Notes under the pieces: model-generated | The model's database searches: none | What the model saw: only the letters and a program-made list of their open reading frames with translations | Told to the model about the DNA's origin: nothing | Translations under genes and position numbers: made by a program | Shown: piece by piece, positions 28,724 through 42,625 of the stretch | Position numbering within the stretch: position 1 is the stretch's first letter | Layout: every line of letters begins with the position of its first letter | Origin: Henckelia pumila | Taxonomy: Eukaryota > Streptophyta > Magnoliopsida > Lamiales > Gesneriaceae | Direction: 5' to 3' | Assembly: GCF_033568475.1 (NCBI RefSeq) | Contig: NC_133122.1 | Location: 145,590,861-145,654,860 of the forward strand | Length of the DNA stretch: 64,000 nucleotides

Positions 28724-30046
28724 CAAAAGATCTACTCCATTATAATATATTTAGCAAGAATTGTTTATACAGTAATACACCTCAGAATAGTAATTTGTTT
28801 AAAAAGACAAATAGATAAGTGGACAAACTGATATTATATATATACAAAGATATATTGATGGAAAGCCAATTGAACTTTCTCAATTGTAAGTGCATGCCAT
28901 GTCTTTACTAGCTTGAAAGAATATTATATAATTGCATACAAAATCTTGATAAAAGGACAAAGTGACCAAAGCAGCTTGAAATTGCCATAACCAACTCATT
29001 GAAAGCAAAAGAATAGAGCAAGAAAACGCCTAAAAGTGGCAATTAATAGTGGAGGGGTCATATTCTTCTTTGTTCAAACCATACTTAAATTTACAAAAGA
29101 AATATGAAATGCATGGAAAGAGATATATATTTTTTCCCCACAATTTACTGATGTCGCCCATTGTTAAGTTAAACGTCCTAATAATGGATGGGTCATGAAC
29201 GGATTGAAGGCCACCATCCTGTTGTTGGTACTTGTAAAGGTTAGGGTATGAATACGAACTTACATGCTGAAAAAAAAAGTAAAAATAGTCAATTTAGTCG
29301 TCTACGTTATGTCGATTTATGTTTTCATCCTTTAATTTCTCAAAGTTGAGTCTTAATTCTATAAACTTGTTTTTTTTGTTGGTTTTTCGTCCTATAATTT
29401 GTCGAAATGCTGATGTGAAGTCAAACATATCAATAATTTTTCCATGTCATGCCAATCCTATAGCGAAATAGATCTAAAAACCAACAAATAACTAAATTAA
29501 GGACTAAAACCTCACTTTGACAAGTCAGATGAATAAAATAGAAAACATGACAACTTATCGGACAAATTCGACAATTTTCTAGTGAAAAATGGTGAAATGC
29601 AGAATTTATCGGTTGTGATAGGAAGAAAGAAATAGAAATGACCGAACATTACTATTTCAGTATTTCTTAACTATATTGTCGTGGTAAACAGACTATTTGG
29701 GTGTAAAACTAGAAGGATCGATATAAGCCACAACACACACCAACCCGCGGTGTTCAGTGCACGCAATGCGTGCGTATATTTAATTTTTTTTGTTTGATAG
29801 TTTTTGTGTAAAAAAATTATTATTTTATTACGATATGATATTTACATATTAGAAACAATTTTATTGAGACAATTTGAACTTTGAGATATAGTAGATAAAA
29901 ATTGGAGAAAAAATAGGAAAAATTTGGGTGAGATATGAAAATTATTGACAAACTCATGATACCGACAAAGTTAGATAACGTATATTATGAAGGGTAAAAC
30001 CGTAAACAAACTTTGTTGTCATATTGACATATACCATACTCACACA

Positions 30047-30312
30047 AAAACTCTTGTGAGACCATCTCACGAGTTAATTTTGTGAAACAAATCTCCTATT
30101 CGACCCGACCTAAGAAAAAAAATATTATTTTTTATGTCGAAAGTATTACAATGTGTTCGGTTCAATTTCATGAAATTGGTGGGATTTTGAATTCCAAATC
30201 CTATTATGAGTGTTCGGTATAATGAAATTTTAAAAGAGGTTGTTATTTGTTGAGATTCAATATAACTAAATGAAATCCTAGCAAAAATAAAGGATTTCAT
30301 GAGATTTGAGAT
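30047..30312. repeat. GTCTCA foldback, copy 5, joined to a second repeat
   Basis: CTTGTGAGACCATCTCACGA and TTTTGTGAAACAAATCTCC match the left half of the GTCTCA family. The right half is missing; in its place, from about 30149, is a segment related to the repeat at 23050-23505. It looks like a truncated or fused copy. Confidence 0.5.
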
Positions 30313-31194
30313 ATACAGACAAAATAAATTATTATTTTTATTTTCAAAACTAATTAATTATCATTTTCTTAAAAAAATATATTTAATTCACAAATACTTT
30401 ATCGTACAATTGAAAATTTTATTTTTAAATCATTAAAAATACTTATATATTTTAAAAATTATGTAGATTCTTTCCTTTTGCTATGGATCTCGGTTATTTT
30501 TTAGTACTAAAAATTTAATTTATTGTGATTTGGTGACTTTATCTTAATTTTCTTTTGATGAACTTTTTTTATCATTCAAAAATTATTTAATAAAAATATA
30601 TATTTTTATTTAATAAAAAATAAATATTTATCGTAAAAAATACATATTTGTTGCACTGACTTCAAAGTTTTCGTTATTTTGATTCAAGTGTTGACGTGAC
30701 ACTAGACAAATCAGCAATGTTTGGTGTCACATCAGCAATTCTCAACGGTAAATAAACATTTTTCGGTGTTACATTAACACTATGAAGAGATATTTATTAG
30801 AAAGACAAATAATAATCAAAGTTATTACACCAATACCAAAATTTTGAATAGTTAGTGAACTAAATCCCAAAATGTATCAAATTAGTGGATCAAAAAACTT
30901 ATTTTTTCTAAAGTTATATATATGCATGTAAGTCATGTAACCCCACTTAAAGTGAGGTAGGGCTATAACTAACAAAGGAAAGATAAGAAATTTGATTTTA
31001 TGATGTGAGAAACATTGCAATGAACAATATACTAAAGTTAAACCACTAAAAAAGGAGTGCAAAAGTTGAATTTTTAATAAAGCTAAACTACGTACGTTGT
31101 TTCCATTCTGGGGCCTCCTTTTGTGTTAAATATCATGTTCATATATACATATATATGGGACTATTTCCAGTACATAGGCGCATAAAGAAAAGGG

Positions 31195-31204
31195 TTTATA
31201 TATT
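31195..31204 (+). promoter_or_regulatory. Possible TATA box of the ABCB gene
   Basis: TTTATATATT lies 97 bp before the ATG, a plausible spacing for a short 5' UTR. AT-rich surroundings make such matches common, so support is weak. Confidence 0.4.
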
Positions 31205-31300
31205 GCAATAAATACTAAATCCCATCAAGTACTAATTCTTGTTCCTGTTAGCTGCAGGGAAACTGATACAGCATATTGTGTTCTCTTGGGAATTAAGGAG

Positions 31301-34300
31301 ATGTCGAAAGAGAAAGGGCCGGATGCGATGGCCAAGGACGGGAAGAGAAGAAGTTTCTTGACTATGATCTTCAGATTCTCCGACCGGGTAGACGTTTTGC
31401 TGATGTTATTGGGCACGTTTGGAGCCATTGGAGACGGCATGTCCACAAATTGCTTGCTGGTTTTCGTTAGCCGCCTATTCAACAGCATGGGTTATGGTAA
31501 ATCAACTAATGACCAGAATAATGGAAGTCAGTTCATGGAGGAGATTGAAAAGGTTAGATTTCATGTGTTACATTTACATAAATAACATTCATTTCATTTC
31601 ATTACCCACACATACATATATATGCATGCATATATTAATTAAGTACTTATAAATTTGTTTTGTTGCTTATTTTTCTTAACAGTGCAGTTTATACTTTGTA
31701 TACTTGGGGCTAGTTGTGATGGCAGTAGCATTCATGGGTAATTTTTCTGATCAACTAATATGATATATACATATATATCAATCCCCATATATATCCATAT
31801 ATATGACCGCATTTTTAACTACATGGCTATTAACTACTGTTTTAAACCCTCAATTAACTACGTTTTTTCACCGTAGTGATCTTTCAGCATTTTTGTTGTA
31901 GTGATATAATATGAAAATTAGCTAGAAAAAAGATTGATTAATAAGCGATATTTATAATTAATCAGTATATAAAAATGTTGAAGTTAGGTTATTTTGTGTA
32001 ATGATTACTGCAGAAGGGTATTGTTGGAGCAAAACCAGCGAAAGGCAGGTGTTGAAAATTCGTTACATGTATTTGAAAGCTGTTCTTAGGCAAGAAGTGG
32101 GGTTTTTTGATTCACAAGATGCTACCACTTCTGAAATCGTTAATAGCATTTCTAAAGATACTTCTCTTATTCAAGAAGTTCTCAGTGAAAAGGTGCGTAC
32201 CATTTCAATATTTAGAGTTCGTTTTCACTTTTCTGGTGATCTAGAGACCTCCAACGTTTTTCGAAACCATGTCGAGCTTAGATTAATTCAATATCAGTAT
32301 GCTCGATCACATGACTAAAAATCGAAACTTTGTATGGAGAATCGAATTTTTAACCACTCGAGCCAATAGATGTTTGTAGATTGTCATTTATGTATAATCT
32401 TGATCTTGATATGACCATATAACTTCCTTCATATTAATTGTTTTTGACTGTTATAATAAGAATCATTGATATAATTTTTATTTTAATCCGTAAATGTACA
32501 TTTTCATTTAATTTTCGGAGACATACAAAATACCTCAACTCCTCAAGTATACTCGATCGGGCTACTATACGATCATAAACACAGTAAACCCTTGACCCAG
32601 AATATTTAACACAAGATATAAATTTTTTGATGTGACCATATATTTCCAGAATTTAACTGTACGTACATCGAAAGGAATCAATCTTCGGTGTTTAAAGAAA
32701 CAGATAATTTTAATATCTGATCAACCGATTATATTGCATATATAATATATTGGGTATACCAAGTTAATTTGAGATATTATATACGTAAATTATAGTTGGA
32801 GTTAAGAAATTAGAAAAATGCAGGCATAATTTCTCTAGCTAGCTAGCTGCATCTGCAATTAAACCATTTCATGGCATTTCATGCAACTTAATTACATATA
32901 GCAACCAACGAAATAATATAAGCAATAATTAGCAGGAAAATTCTAAAATCAGTACTCTTGTAAATATGTTGGTTTATATCAGCTTTTTATCCTCTAATTG
33001 ATTTTTTTAAAAAATAATTTTAACCCAATAATAAGTTGGTTATTTTAACGGACTATATATCTCACACTCAATCATACAAATTGAACCAAAGTGATCTCAG
33101 AATTCACATGTTATACTAGCAAACTTTTCTACATAATCTGTGCACAAAATTAAATTTAAATATAAAACATCGATCTGTTTATATAAAATAAAATTTTGTG
33201 TGAAATATAATACGGTTAAAGTTAATATTTGAGGTTTTATATTATTGAATTGTATTTGTTTCATTCAAAAAATACATATGGTATCATGGGGAAGAGGTAT
33301 TTGGGGAAAATTTTTGGGATGTCCTGACTCATGAGAAAACTAAGGTAATCTTACTTTTTTATTTATATATATTATTAAATATATAAAATATATAATGTTA
33401 AAATAATGAAACATTTAGAATTAGGAACCATATGAACATTTAGTTTAATCGATCAAGAGTTGTAGACGAACTAGTATTGAATTTGAGATCGATCAAACAA
33501 AATAACTTGAACTCGAGTTCAGCTCGCAAAACTGTTAGAACTTGAACAAGTTCGACTCGAATTCGATAATTTTAAATAACGAATCAAACATTTTTTTCTA
33601 GACGCACGGCTCGAAAATCTGCAAGTCGTCTTGATTCTTAATTTACACGCCTATAATCTATATACATCGATCCCTTGTTTGCTTGAATGAAAAACATAAA
33701 CGACAGCAAATTAATTTCCATACATATATGTCACATATATAACGTGATATGTATATGCCATGCATGCATGCAGGTGCCTATATTTCTGATGAACATGTCA
33801 GTGTTCATCTCCGGACTTGTATTCTCATGCTATTTCTCATGGAGACTGTTTTTGGTAGCATTTCCCACAATAATTCTGCTAATAATCCCTGGAATACTCT
33901 ACGGCAAATACCTTCTCCACTTATCCAACAAGAGCTTCCGGGAATACAGCAAAGCAAATGGCATCGTAGGCCAGGCTTTGAGCTCCATCAAGACTGTGTA
34001 TTCATTCACAGCCGAGAGAAGTATCATTCAGAAGTATTCTTCCATCTTGGATCGCACCAAAAAGCTCGGAATCAAGCAAGGAATCGCCAAAGGCCTCGCC
34101 ATCGGAAGCTCCGGGATTTCTTTCGCCATATGGGCTTTACTTGCTTGGTATGGCAGCCGTTTGGTCATGCACAAAGGCGAAAGTGGTGGGAGAATTTACG
34201 CCGCAGGCGTCTCGTTTGTCTTGGGTGGATTGTACGTACTAACATTTAATTTTAGTGTTACCTACGTACACTGCAATCATTTATAATTTCTTGCAATGTT

Positions 34301-37300
34301 TGTGTGAACTTTTAAGTTAAAAATGTGAAATTCATGATGCTCTTGCAGAGCCTTGGGGGTGGCCATACCGGAAGTGAAGTATTTTACAGAAGCATCTGTT
34401 GCAGCATCAAGGATATTCGACAGAATCGACCGCGTACCTGAAATCGACGGTGAAGACACGAGGGGGCTTGTGCTAGACAAGATAAGAGGTGAACTTGAAT
34501 TCGAGCATGTCATGTTCACATATCCTTCACGGCCAGACACTATAGTACTTAAGGACTTTGATCTGAAAATCGAAGCGGGGAAAACTGTGGCTCTTGTTGG
34601 TGGAAGTGGGAGCGGAAAATCAACCGCCATCACGCTGGTGCAAAGGTTTTACGACGCAAATGGTGGAGCCGTGCGTGTTGATGGCGTGGATATAAGAACG
34701 TTTCGGTTGAAGTGGTTAAGAGAACAGATGGGATTGGTAAGCCAAGAACATGCGTTGTTTGGGACATCTGTTAAAGAAAATATCTTGTTTGGGAAACTTG
34801 ACGCGACCATGGATGAAGTGGTGGCAGCAGCGACGACTGCGAATGCCCATAACTTCATTAGGCAGCTTCCTAATGGGTATGAAACTAAGGTGAGATTTTG
34901 GGATAAAGTTTCTGGTTAGATATGATATCAACCTTCCCCAATTCATCATTTTTTTACTAACCTTCATATTACATCTCTTCATATTTTAACTCTTATGTTA
35001 ATAGAAAAAAACTTGGCATGAACAGACTTTAATTGCTAATGTAAGAAAACTGAGAAAACTTAATACTTGATCTGGGTTTTGGACTTTTGACAGATTCTAA
35101 TTTTTGTGTAGTTTCATTATATATAGATGGATCAAAACTATGTGTAACACACAAGGGGTTTTAGCTCATTAATGCTTTGCTGTTTTCTTTCCATGACAAG
35201 CGAAACCCGTAACCGGTGATTACCATATATGTATAGGTTGGGGAAAGAGGAGCATTTTTGTCAGGTGGGCAAAAGCAACGGATTGCTATTGCTAGAGCCA
35301 TCATAAGAAATCCTGCAATTCTTCTCCTTGATGAAGCAACAAGTGCACTTGACTCCGAATCGGAAACACTAGTTCAAAATGCCTTAGATGAAGCCTCTAT
35401 GGGAAGAACAACACTGGTAATGCATGTCTTGTTTCTTCTTGTTTTTTCCTACTAAATCAAGGATGTAAGGATTAGTCAACTGACGCCTTTTATTGAATAT
35501 CATCAGGTTGTCGCCCATAAGCTCACGACGATAAGGAACGCAGACCTGATTGCAGTGTTAAGTAATGGATGCATAGTAGAGATGGGCAATCACACTGATC
35601 TCATTGACAAGAATGGTCACTATGCACAACTGGCCAAACTTCAAAGGCAATTTAGTGCTATGGATCCAGAACAAAGCCTCGAAAGGAACATTTCTTCGTT
35701 ATCAAGAAGCAGTGCAGGTAAGAGAAGCGCGTCAAGATCAAGCCCTGCTCTTTTTGCTTCGCCATTTCCAATCAAGGACGATACCCCTCCGCCACCATCT
35801 TACCCTGCACCATCCTTTTTAAGGCTTCTTTCCTTAAACTTACCTGAATGGAAACAAGGATTTATGGGTAGTTTTTGTGCCATCATTTTCGGCACAGTAC
35901 AACCTGTTTATGCATTAACCATAGGCGGCATGATTTCCGCCTTTTTCGCCACCAGTCATGCTGAAATGCAAGCTGCTATCGAGAGATATGCTCTGATTTT
36001 CTGCTCCCTTTGCCTCGTGTCCTTCACGGTAAATCTCTGCCAGCACTACCATTTTGCTCGAATGGGGGAGTGCCTGACTCAGAGGGTAAGGCTGAAGATG
36101 CTTGAGAAAATACTGACGTTTGAAACAGCCTGGTTCGATGATGAACAAAACTCGAGCGCAGCATTATGTTCTAGACTGAGCAATGAAGCATCCATGGTGA
36201 AATCCCTTGTCGCGGATAGACTTTCGCTCTTGATTCAGACCACAACAGCTGTCATAACTGCAATGGTATTCGGCCTGATCATTGCTTGGAAGCTTGCACT
36301 TGTGATGATCGCAGTTCAACCGTTAACCATCTTCTGCTTTTACACTAGAAAAGTTTTATTATCAGCCATGACAAGCAAATTTGTCAAGGCACAGAGTCAA
36401 AGCACACAAATCGCTGCAGAGGCCGTGTATAACCACCGAATTGTGACTTCATTCGGGAGCCTGGAGAAAGTACTTCAGATTTTCGACGAAGCTCAAGACG
36501 AGCCAAGGAAGGAGGCGAAAAAGAAATCTTGGCTAGCGGGAATCGGTATAGGGTCGGCTCAGTGCCTAACATTTATGAGTTGGGCTCTAGATTTTTGGTA
36601 CGGGGGGAAATTGATCAACAGTGGAGAAATATCAGCTGGGGATGTATTCAGAACATTCTTTATATTGGTGAGCACTGGGAAAGTTATTGCTGAAGCTGGA
36701 AGCATGACTTCTGATCTAGCCAAGGGCTCTGCTGCTGTGGCATCTATATTCGAAATCCTAGACCGAAAATCATTGATTCCTGGTTCTTTTTCTGTAAGGC
36801 TTCTTCAACTCTAAAAGTTTTGTATGATACATATAACAACATATCCAATTGATGTTAGGAAACTTGAATTCTTGAATTAATATTTACAGTTGCATTTTGT
36901 TAGGCTGAGGATGGCACTGGAGGAATGAAACTGGAAAGAATGACTGGTGGCATAGAGATGAAAAGAGTGGATTTCGCGTATCCAGGGCGACCTGAAACGC
37001 CCATACTACGCGATTTTTGCTTGGAAATGAAACCGGGATCAAGCATTGGACTAGTAGGGAAGAGTGGCTGTGGAAAATCGACAGTAATAGCCTTGATACA
37101 GAGATTTTACGACGCGGATCGCGGTTCGGTGAAAGTCGATGGAACAGACATAAGGCTTCTGGACATCGAGTCATACAGAAAGCACATGGCACTTGTCAGC
37201 CAAGAGCCTGTCATATATTCAGGCAGCATCCGAGACAACATAGTATTTGGAAAGCTTGATGCTTCGGAAAATGAGGTTCTGAATGCTGCAAGAGCAGCCA

Positions 37301-37783
37301 ATGCCCACGAGTTCATCTCGTAAGCCTCGTACTTCTGCCAGCAAAACTTTGTTTTCAACAAATCACAGACTGTGAAAATACTTATAATATTGCTTGTCTG
37401 GATTGTTTCTGCGCAGATCATTGAAGAACGGATACGAAACAGACTGCGGTGAAAGGGGACTGCAGCTATCAGGGGGACAGAAACAACGAATCGCGATCGC
37501 GAGAGCCATAGTTCGAAATCCGACCATATTACTACTAGATGAAGCAACTAGTGCACTTGATGTTCAATCAGAACAAGTCGTGCAAGAAGCGTTGGACCGT
37601 ATCATGGTCGGAAGGACGACGGTGGTGGTCGCGCACAGGCTTAACACGATCAAGAATCTGGACTCGATCGCGTTCGTTATGGATGGGAAGATAATAGAGA
37701 AAGGAACATATAAGCAACTCAAGAACAAGAGGGGTGCCTTTTTCAATCTCGCCAACATTCAAAGTGTACCACGTCCAGAGTAA
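31301..37783 (+). CDS. ABCB-family full ABC transporter (MDR/P-glycoprotein-like), 9 exons
   Basis: Exons: 31301-31552, 31683-31737, 32014-32192, 33774-34231, 34349-34889, 35237-35416, 35507-36793, 36904-37319, 37417-37783. The joins keep one frame of 1244 residues with GT-AG introns, the normal size for a TMD-NBD-TMD-NBD exporter. NBD1: Walker A GGSGSGKS (399-406), signature LSGGQ (503-507), Walker B ILLLDE (523-528), H-loop His559. NBD2: GKSGCGKS (1036-1043), LSGGQ (1140-1144), ILLLDE (1160-1165), His1196. Membrane segments are seen near 88-105, 165-206 and from about 660. The sequence most resembles the ABCB15-like subgroup of plasma-membrane exporters; the substrate cannot be told, and auxin or specialised metabolites are known for relatives. 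NBD1 has QEHALF for QEPALF and AHK for AHR. Intron 3 is 1.6 kb. Confidence 0.95.
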
Positions 37784-37968
37784 AAGTAAACTACTTGTGA
37801 TGATAAGGACCAAGATGTGTCGTCCTTTTTCTTTAGAGTTTTGTATGATTCACAGTAACATGATAAGTAGTTTTCTTTAAAATAAACTTGTTTTTGAATC
37901 CCATGAAAATTATCTTCATTTAATGCTTATATATGGAATGTTAGAGTTTTATCAAAATTAAGATCATG

Positions 37969-38590
37969 TGTTGAGTATGTGTCTTCAAAGTTGGTCCATT
38001 GGGCTTACATATAATTTGACTAATGGGTCAAAAATTCAATGTTATCTCGGTGGCCAAGGGATAAAATTGATTTAAGCCCATTAGTTTAAGTTAACCCAAT
38101 TTTAAAGAGCCCAACAGGAGTTTGTGACCGTTAGAAGGAATCTCAGGCTTCGGTTATAAGCTTGAGGATCGGTTATCAGAAAGGACTCTCTCAACTCTCA
38201 AGGTCTGCAATCTCAAGGATCACCAGCGAAAAATCAAGACTCACAGACGACGATCAAGAAGAAGGATAAAAAAGTTAATCTGGAGCTCTGATAAGATTTC
38301 TTTTCTTCTTTAGATTGTAATAGGAAGAGATTGGGCTACGGTTGTATCTTACAAACTTGAGATTGCAGTAATAAGATTGGTTCTATTTTCCCGTGGATGT
38401 AGGCAGATTAAAGTGCCGAACCACGTAATCTGTGTGTTGGTTAATTCCTAGTTGTTTGTGTTAATCTGCTATAAGATTGTATGTGCATAGATTGGCTTGT
38501 TCATCTTGGTGTTTGATTAATCACGGTGAATTGAAATTCTTGTTGTTGTTCGAGTAAACTTCTGGATTGAATTAGATTGATTGTATAACA
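37969..38590 (+). repeat. 5' LTR of the young Copia
   Basis: TGTTGAGTATG ... TTGTATAACA, 622 bp, the same length as the 3' copy. It would contain the element's promoter. Confidence 0.96.
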
Positions 38591-38591
38591 G

Positions 38592-38608
38592 TGGCGCCGT
38601 CTGTGGGA
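38592..38608 (+). other. Primer binding site of the young Copia
   Basis: TGGCGCCGTCTGTGGGA begins one base after the 5' LTR. TGG matches the complement of a tRNA CCA end. It is not the methionine-tRNA type used by the other elements here; the tRNA is not assigned. Confidence 0.7.
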
Positions 38609-38620
38609 ATTGAAGACAAG

Positions 38621-41600
38621 ATGGGGTCAATAAATTCGATATAGAAAAGTTTACGGGCAAGAATGATTTTGCCTTGTGGAGAATTAAGATGAGGGCCATT
38701 CTAGTGCAGCAGGGATGGGTAGATGCTTTCAAGACAAAGGAGGAAATGCCGAGTTCTTTGGATGAGAAACAGAAGGACGAAATCTTGAATAAAGCACAGT
38801 GTGCTATAATCTTATGTCTAGGAGATAAACCATTGAGAGAGGTATGTCGAGAGAGATCAGCTGCTGCAATGTGGACTAAACTGGAAAGTATCTATATGAC
38901 CAAGTCATTAGCTAACAGATTGTATCTCAAGCAAAGATTGTACTCCTTCAAGATACAAGATGGTAAGGGCATTCAAGATCAGATTGATGAGTTTGTTAAA
39001 ATTCTGGATGATTTGGAAAATGTGGAGGTTAAACTCGAGGAAGAGGATAAGACACTCATACTGTTGAATGCCTTACCAAAGTCATATGAAAACTTTAAAG
39101 ATGCTATGCTCTATGGGAGAGATCAAACCATCTCTTTGGACGAAGTTCAGTCTGCAATTCAGTCTAAAGAGTTACAAAAAAAGCTTCAATCTACTGGGGA
39201 GATATTTGGTGAAGGGCTAACTGCTAGGGGCAGGACAGAAAAGAGAAATTATAACTCTAGCACGAACATATCAAGATCAAAGAGCAAAACAAAATTTAAA
39301 TGTTTTCTATGTCATAAGGAGGGACTCAAAAGAGATTGTCCAGAGTTTAAGAAAAGAAAATCATTCGAAAGGAACAAAGATCAATCAGGTGAAGCAGCAA
39401 TGGTATCTGAAGGGTATGAATTTGCAGAGGCTTTGGTATTGACAGATGATAATATGAAGAATGAATGGATAATGGATTCGGGCTGTACTTTTCACATGTG
39501 TCCTATTAAATCCTGGTTTCAAGATTTAAATGAATCAGATCAAGGAGTTGTATTACTGGGAAATGAGAAATCATGCAAAGTAAAAGGAGTAGGCAACATT
39601 AGACTACTGATGCATGATGGTATAGAGAGAATTCTTAAAGAAGTTAGGTTTTTGCCTGAGCTTAAGAGGAACCTAATATCTTTAGGTACTCTAGAGTCCA
39701 GTGGATATGCTTTTAAATGTGAAAATGCAGTAATGAAAGTATCCAAGGGATCACTGGTAGTGATGAAAGGAAATCGAATGAATTCACTCTATGTATTACA
39801 AGCCAAAACAGTGATTGGAGGTTCTGCTATTCTTCAAGATAAGACAGACAAATCTAAACTGTGGCATATGAGACTAGGGCATGTTGGACAAAAAGGATTA
39901 GAAGAACTATCGAAGAAAGGCTTACTGTGTGGAGACAAAATAAAAGGATCAGAGCTATGTGAATTTTGTATTTTGGGAAATTCAAAGAGAGTGTCTTTTG
40001 GTTCAGGAAAGCACACTTCTACAAGACCTCTAGAATACATACATGCAGATCTTTGGGGCCCTTCAAGAACTCAAACACATGGAGGAAGCTGCTATTTTTT
40101 ATCCATAATTGATGACTATACAAGAAAAGTATGGACCTATCTTCTGAAAACAAAGGATGAAACATCAATTAAGTTTAAGGAATGGTTGCTGCAAACAGAA
40201 AATGAAACAGATCACAAAGTGAAGTTCTTGAGAACTGATAATGGATTGGAATTCCTATCCAAGGAGTTCAATGAGATATGCAAACAAAAAGGGTTCACAA
40301 GACATCTCTCGGTTCCAGGCACACCACAACAAAATGGGGTAGCCGAGAGAATGAATAGGACCTTACTAGAGAGAGTGAGGTGTTTGATTCTGAATGCAGG
40401 GCTACCAAAACAATTCTGGGGTGAAGCTTTGGCAACAGCAACATATTTGATTAATAGATGTCCATCAAATGCTTTGAACTTGAAAACACCTATGGAATTA
40501 TGGAAAGGAGTTCCTGAAGACTATTCAAAGTTGAAGGTGTTTGGATGCTTGACTTATGCTCATATAAGACAAGATAAGTTGGAACCAAGAGCAACAAGAT
40601 GCATCTTTATAGGTTATCCAGAAGGAGTCAAAGGCTACAAGGTTTGGAACTTGGATAAAACAGGTCCTAGATGTTTCAATACAAGGGATGTCACTTTTGA
40701 TGAATCAAAAATGGGATATAAACTCAAGAACATCGATGCCTCTGATGAGTCAAACAAGAATCTGGATATGCAAGTTGAGGTGAAGCCCTTATCAGAAATA
40801 GAAATTGCTGATACAGATCAAAGAAGTGATGATATTGAGCAAGAATCTACTCCAAGTAATCCTACACACATTGATGACAATCTTAGCTCTTATAAACTGG
40901 CCAGGGACAGGCAGAGAAGAGAAATCAGACCTCCTCAGAGGTTTGCTGAAGCAGATATGATTTCATATGCCCTACACACAGCAGGAAAGGTGGGATATGC
41001 TGAACCTTCTTCTTATGAAGATGCAATTTCCAGTAGAGAAAAAGATCATTGGCAAAAGGCAATGAAGGAAGAACTAGATTCACTCTTAAAGAACAAAACC
41101 TGGAAATTAACAGAAAAAAAGAAGGTGACAGAATACTGGGATGCAAGTGGATTTATAAGCTTAAAGAGGATTCCACAGCAGTAGAGAAAGTAAAGTACAA
41201 AGCCCGGCTTGTGGCTAAAGGTTACTCTCAGATTGAAGGGATAGACTTCAATGAAATTTACTCCCCAGTGGTTAAACACTCCTCTATAAGGATAATCTTG
41301 GCTATAGTTACACAGATGAATTTGGAATTAGAACAACTAGATGTCAAAACAGCTTTCTTACATGGAGATTTAGAAGAGAAAATTCTAATGGAACTTCCTA
41401 AAGGACATCAGTACATCAATGCTGGAAATAAGGTCTGCTTACTCAAAAGGTCTTTATATGGACTCAAACAAAGCCCTCGACAATGGTATAAGAAGTTCGA
41501 TGAGTTCATGGAAAGAATAAACTTCAAAAGGAGTTGTTTTGATAGTTGTGTTTATTATAAGACAGAGAAAGATCAATCTAAGACCTATCTTCTTCTATAT

Positions 41601-42575
41601 GTTGATGATATGCTTATTGCAAGCAAAAATAAAAGAGATATAGAAGAATTGAAAAGAAAACTCAGCAAGGAGTTTGAAATGAAGGACTTAGGTGAGGCTA
41701 AAAGAATTCTGGATATGGATATTGAAAGAAACCGAGAAAAGCAAAGCCTTTTCTTGAATCAAGAAGCATACATCATCAAAGTATTGAAGAAATTCAATAT
41801 GGATGAATCAAAGGCAACGATTACTCCTTTAGGCCAGCACATAAAGCTATCTTCAGATCAGTCTCCTAACAGTGAATCAGAGAAACAAGAAATGAATAAA
41901 GTTTCCTATTCGAATGGTGTTGGAAGTATTATGTATGGGATGGTCTGTAGTAGACCAGATTTAGCACATGCTATTAGTGTAGTTTCAAGGTTTATGTCAA
42001 ATCCTGGAAGAGAACATTGGGAGGCCTTGAAATGGATCCTAAGATACTTAAAAGGATCAGCAGGTCTAGGACTCATGTTCCAAAAACAAGAAATTTCAGA
42101 CAAACCAGTAGAAGGATTTGTGGACTCAGACTTTGCAGCTAATCTAGATACAAGGAAGTCTTTTACAGGCTACCTATTTACTGTCTATGGAACGACAGTA
42201 AGCTGGAAGGCCATACTACAATCAGTGGTAGCACTCTCTACTACGGAAGCAGAATATATAGCAGTAATTGAGGCAATGAAAGAGGCACTTTGGCTTAAGG
42301 GAATAGTGTCTGAACTTGGTTTAAAACAAGAGATAGTAACCATTCACTGTGATAGCCAAAGTGCCATACATTTGTCTAAACATCAAGTATTTCATGAGAG
42401 ATCTAAGCACATAGATGTGAAACTACATTTTTTAAGAGATATCATTGCAAAAGGAGAGGTGGAGCTAAGGAAAATCAAGACTGATGATAATCCAGCCGAT
42501 GCATTAACTAAAGCACTACCACACACCAAATTCAAACATTGTCTGGATCTGGTTAGTGTGGTTACAAGGACTTAG
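38621..42575 (+). pseudogene. Copia gag-pol polyprotein with two frameshifts
   Basis: The likely start ATGGGGTCAATAAATTCG (38621) is out of frame with the main gag frame, which reads FDIEKFTGKNDFALWRIKM from about 38635. The main frame runs to 41184 through gag, the zinc knuckle CFLCHKEGLKRDC (His replaced by Leu), protease (WIMDSGC), GAG-pre-integrase (HMRLGHV) and integrase (HADLWGP, RTDNGLEF, NGVAERMN). Near 41113-41119, in a run of seven A, the frame shifts. The second frame, to 42575, encodes RT (CKWIYKLKE, YVDDMLIAS) and RNase H (STTEAEYIA), ending in a NPADALTKALP segment. All domains are present, so one-base changes are the only damage visible. Sequencing error in the A run is possible. 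Confidence 0.93.
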
Positions 42576-42614
42576 GTGCAGAATGGAATAAAGGAATGGA
42601 ACCAACTTCTTGAC

Positions 42615-42625
42615 AAGGTGGAGAT
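42615..42625 (+). other. Polypurine tract of the young Copia
   Basis: AAGGTGGAGAT directly precedes the 3' LTR, the expected place and composition. Confidence 0.8.

Larger units (their letters stand above)
22856..31100. other. Intergenic region of AT-rich DNA and small repeats
   Basis: No gene is supported in these 8 kb. Besides the foldback repeats listed separately, it holds an 18-bp perfect palindrome (ATTTGATTGCAATCAAAT, 26994-27011), a TGACGTCA site near 26347, a direct repeat of AATTTAAACTCAAAA around 27240-27285, and many poly-A/T runs. Confidence 0.6.

Noticed and set aside
31286..31300. Upstream extension of the ABCB frame
   Set aside because: It would need a TTG start; the ATG at 31301 is the first proper start.
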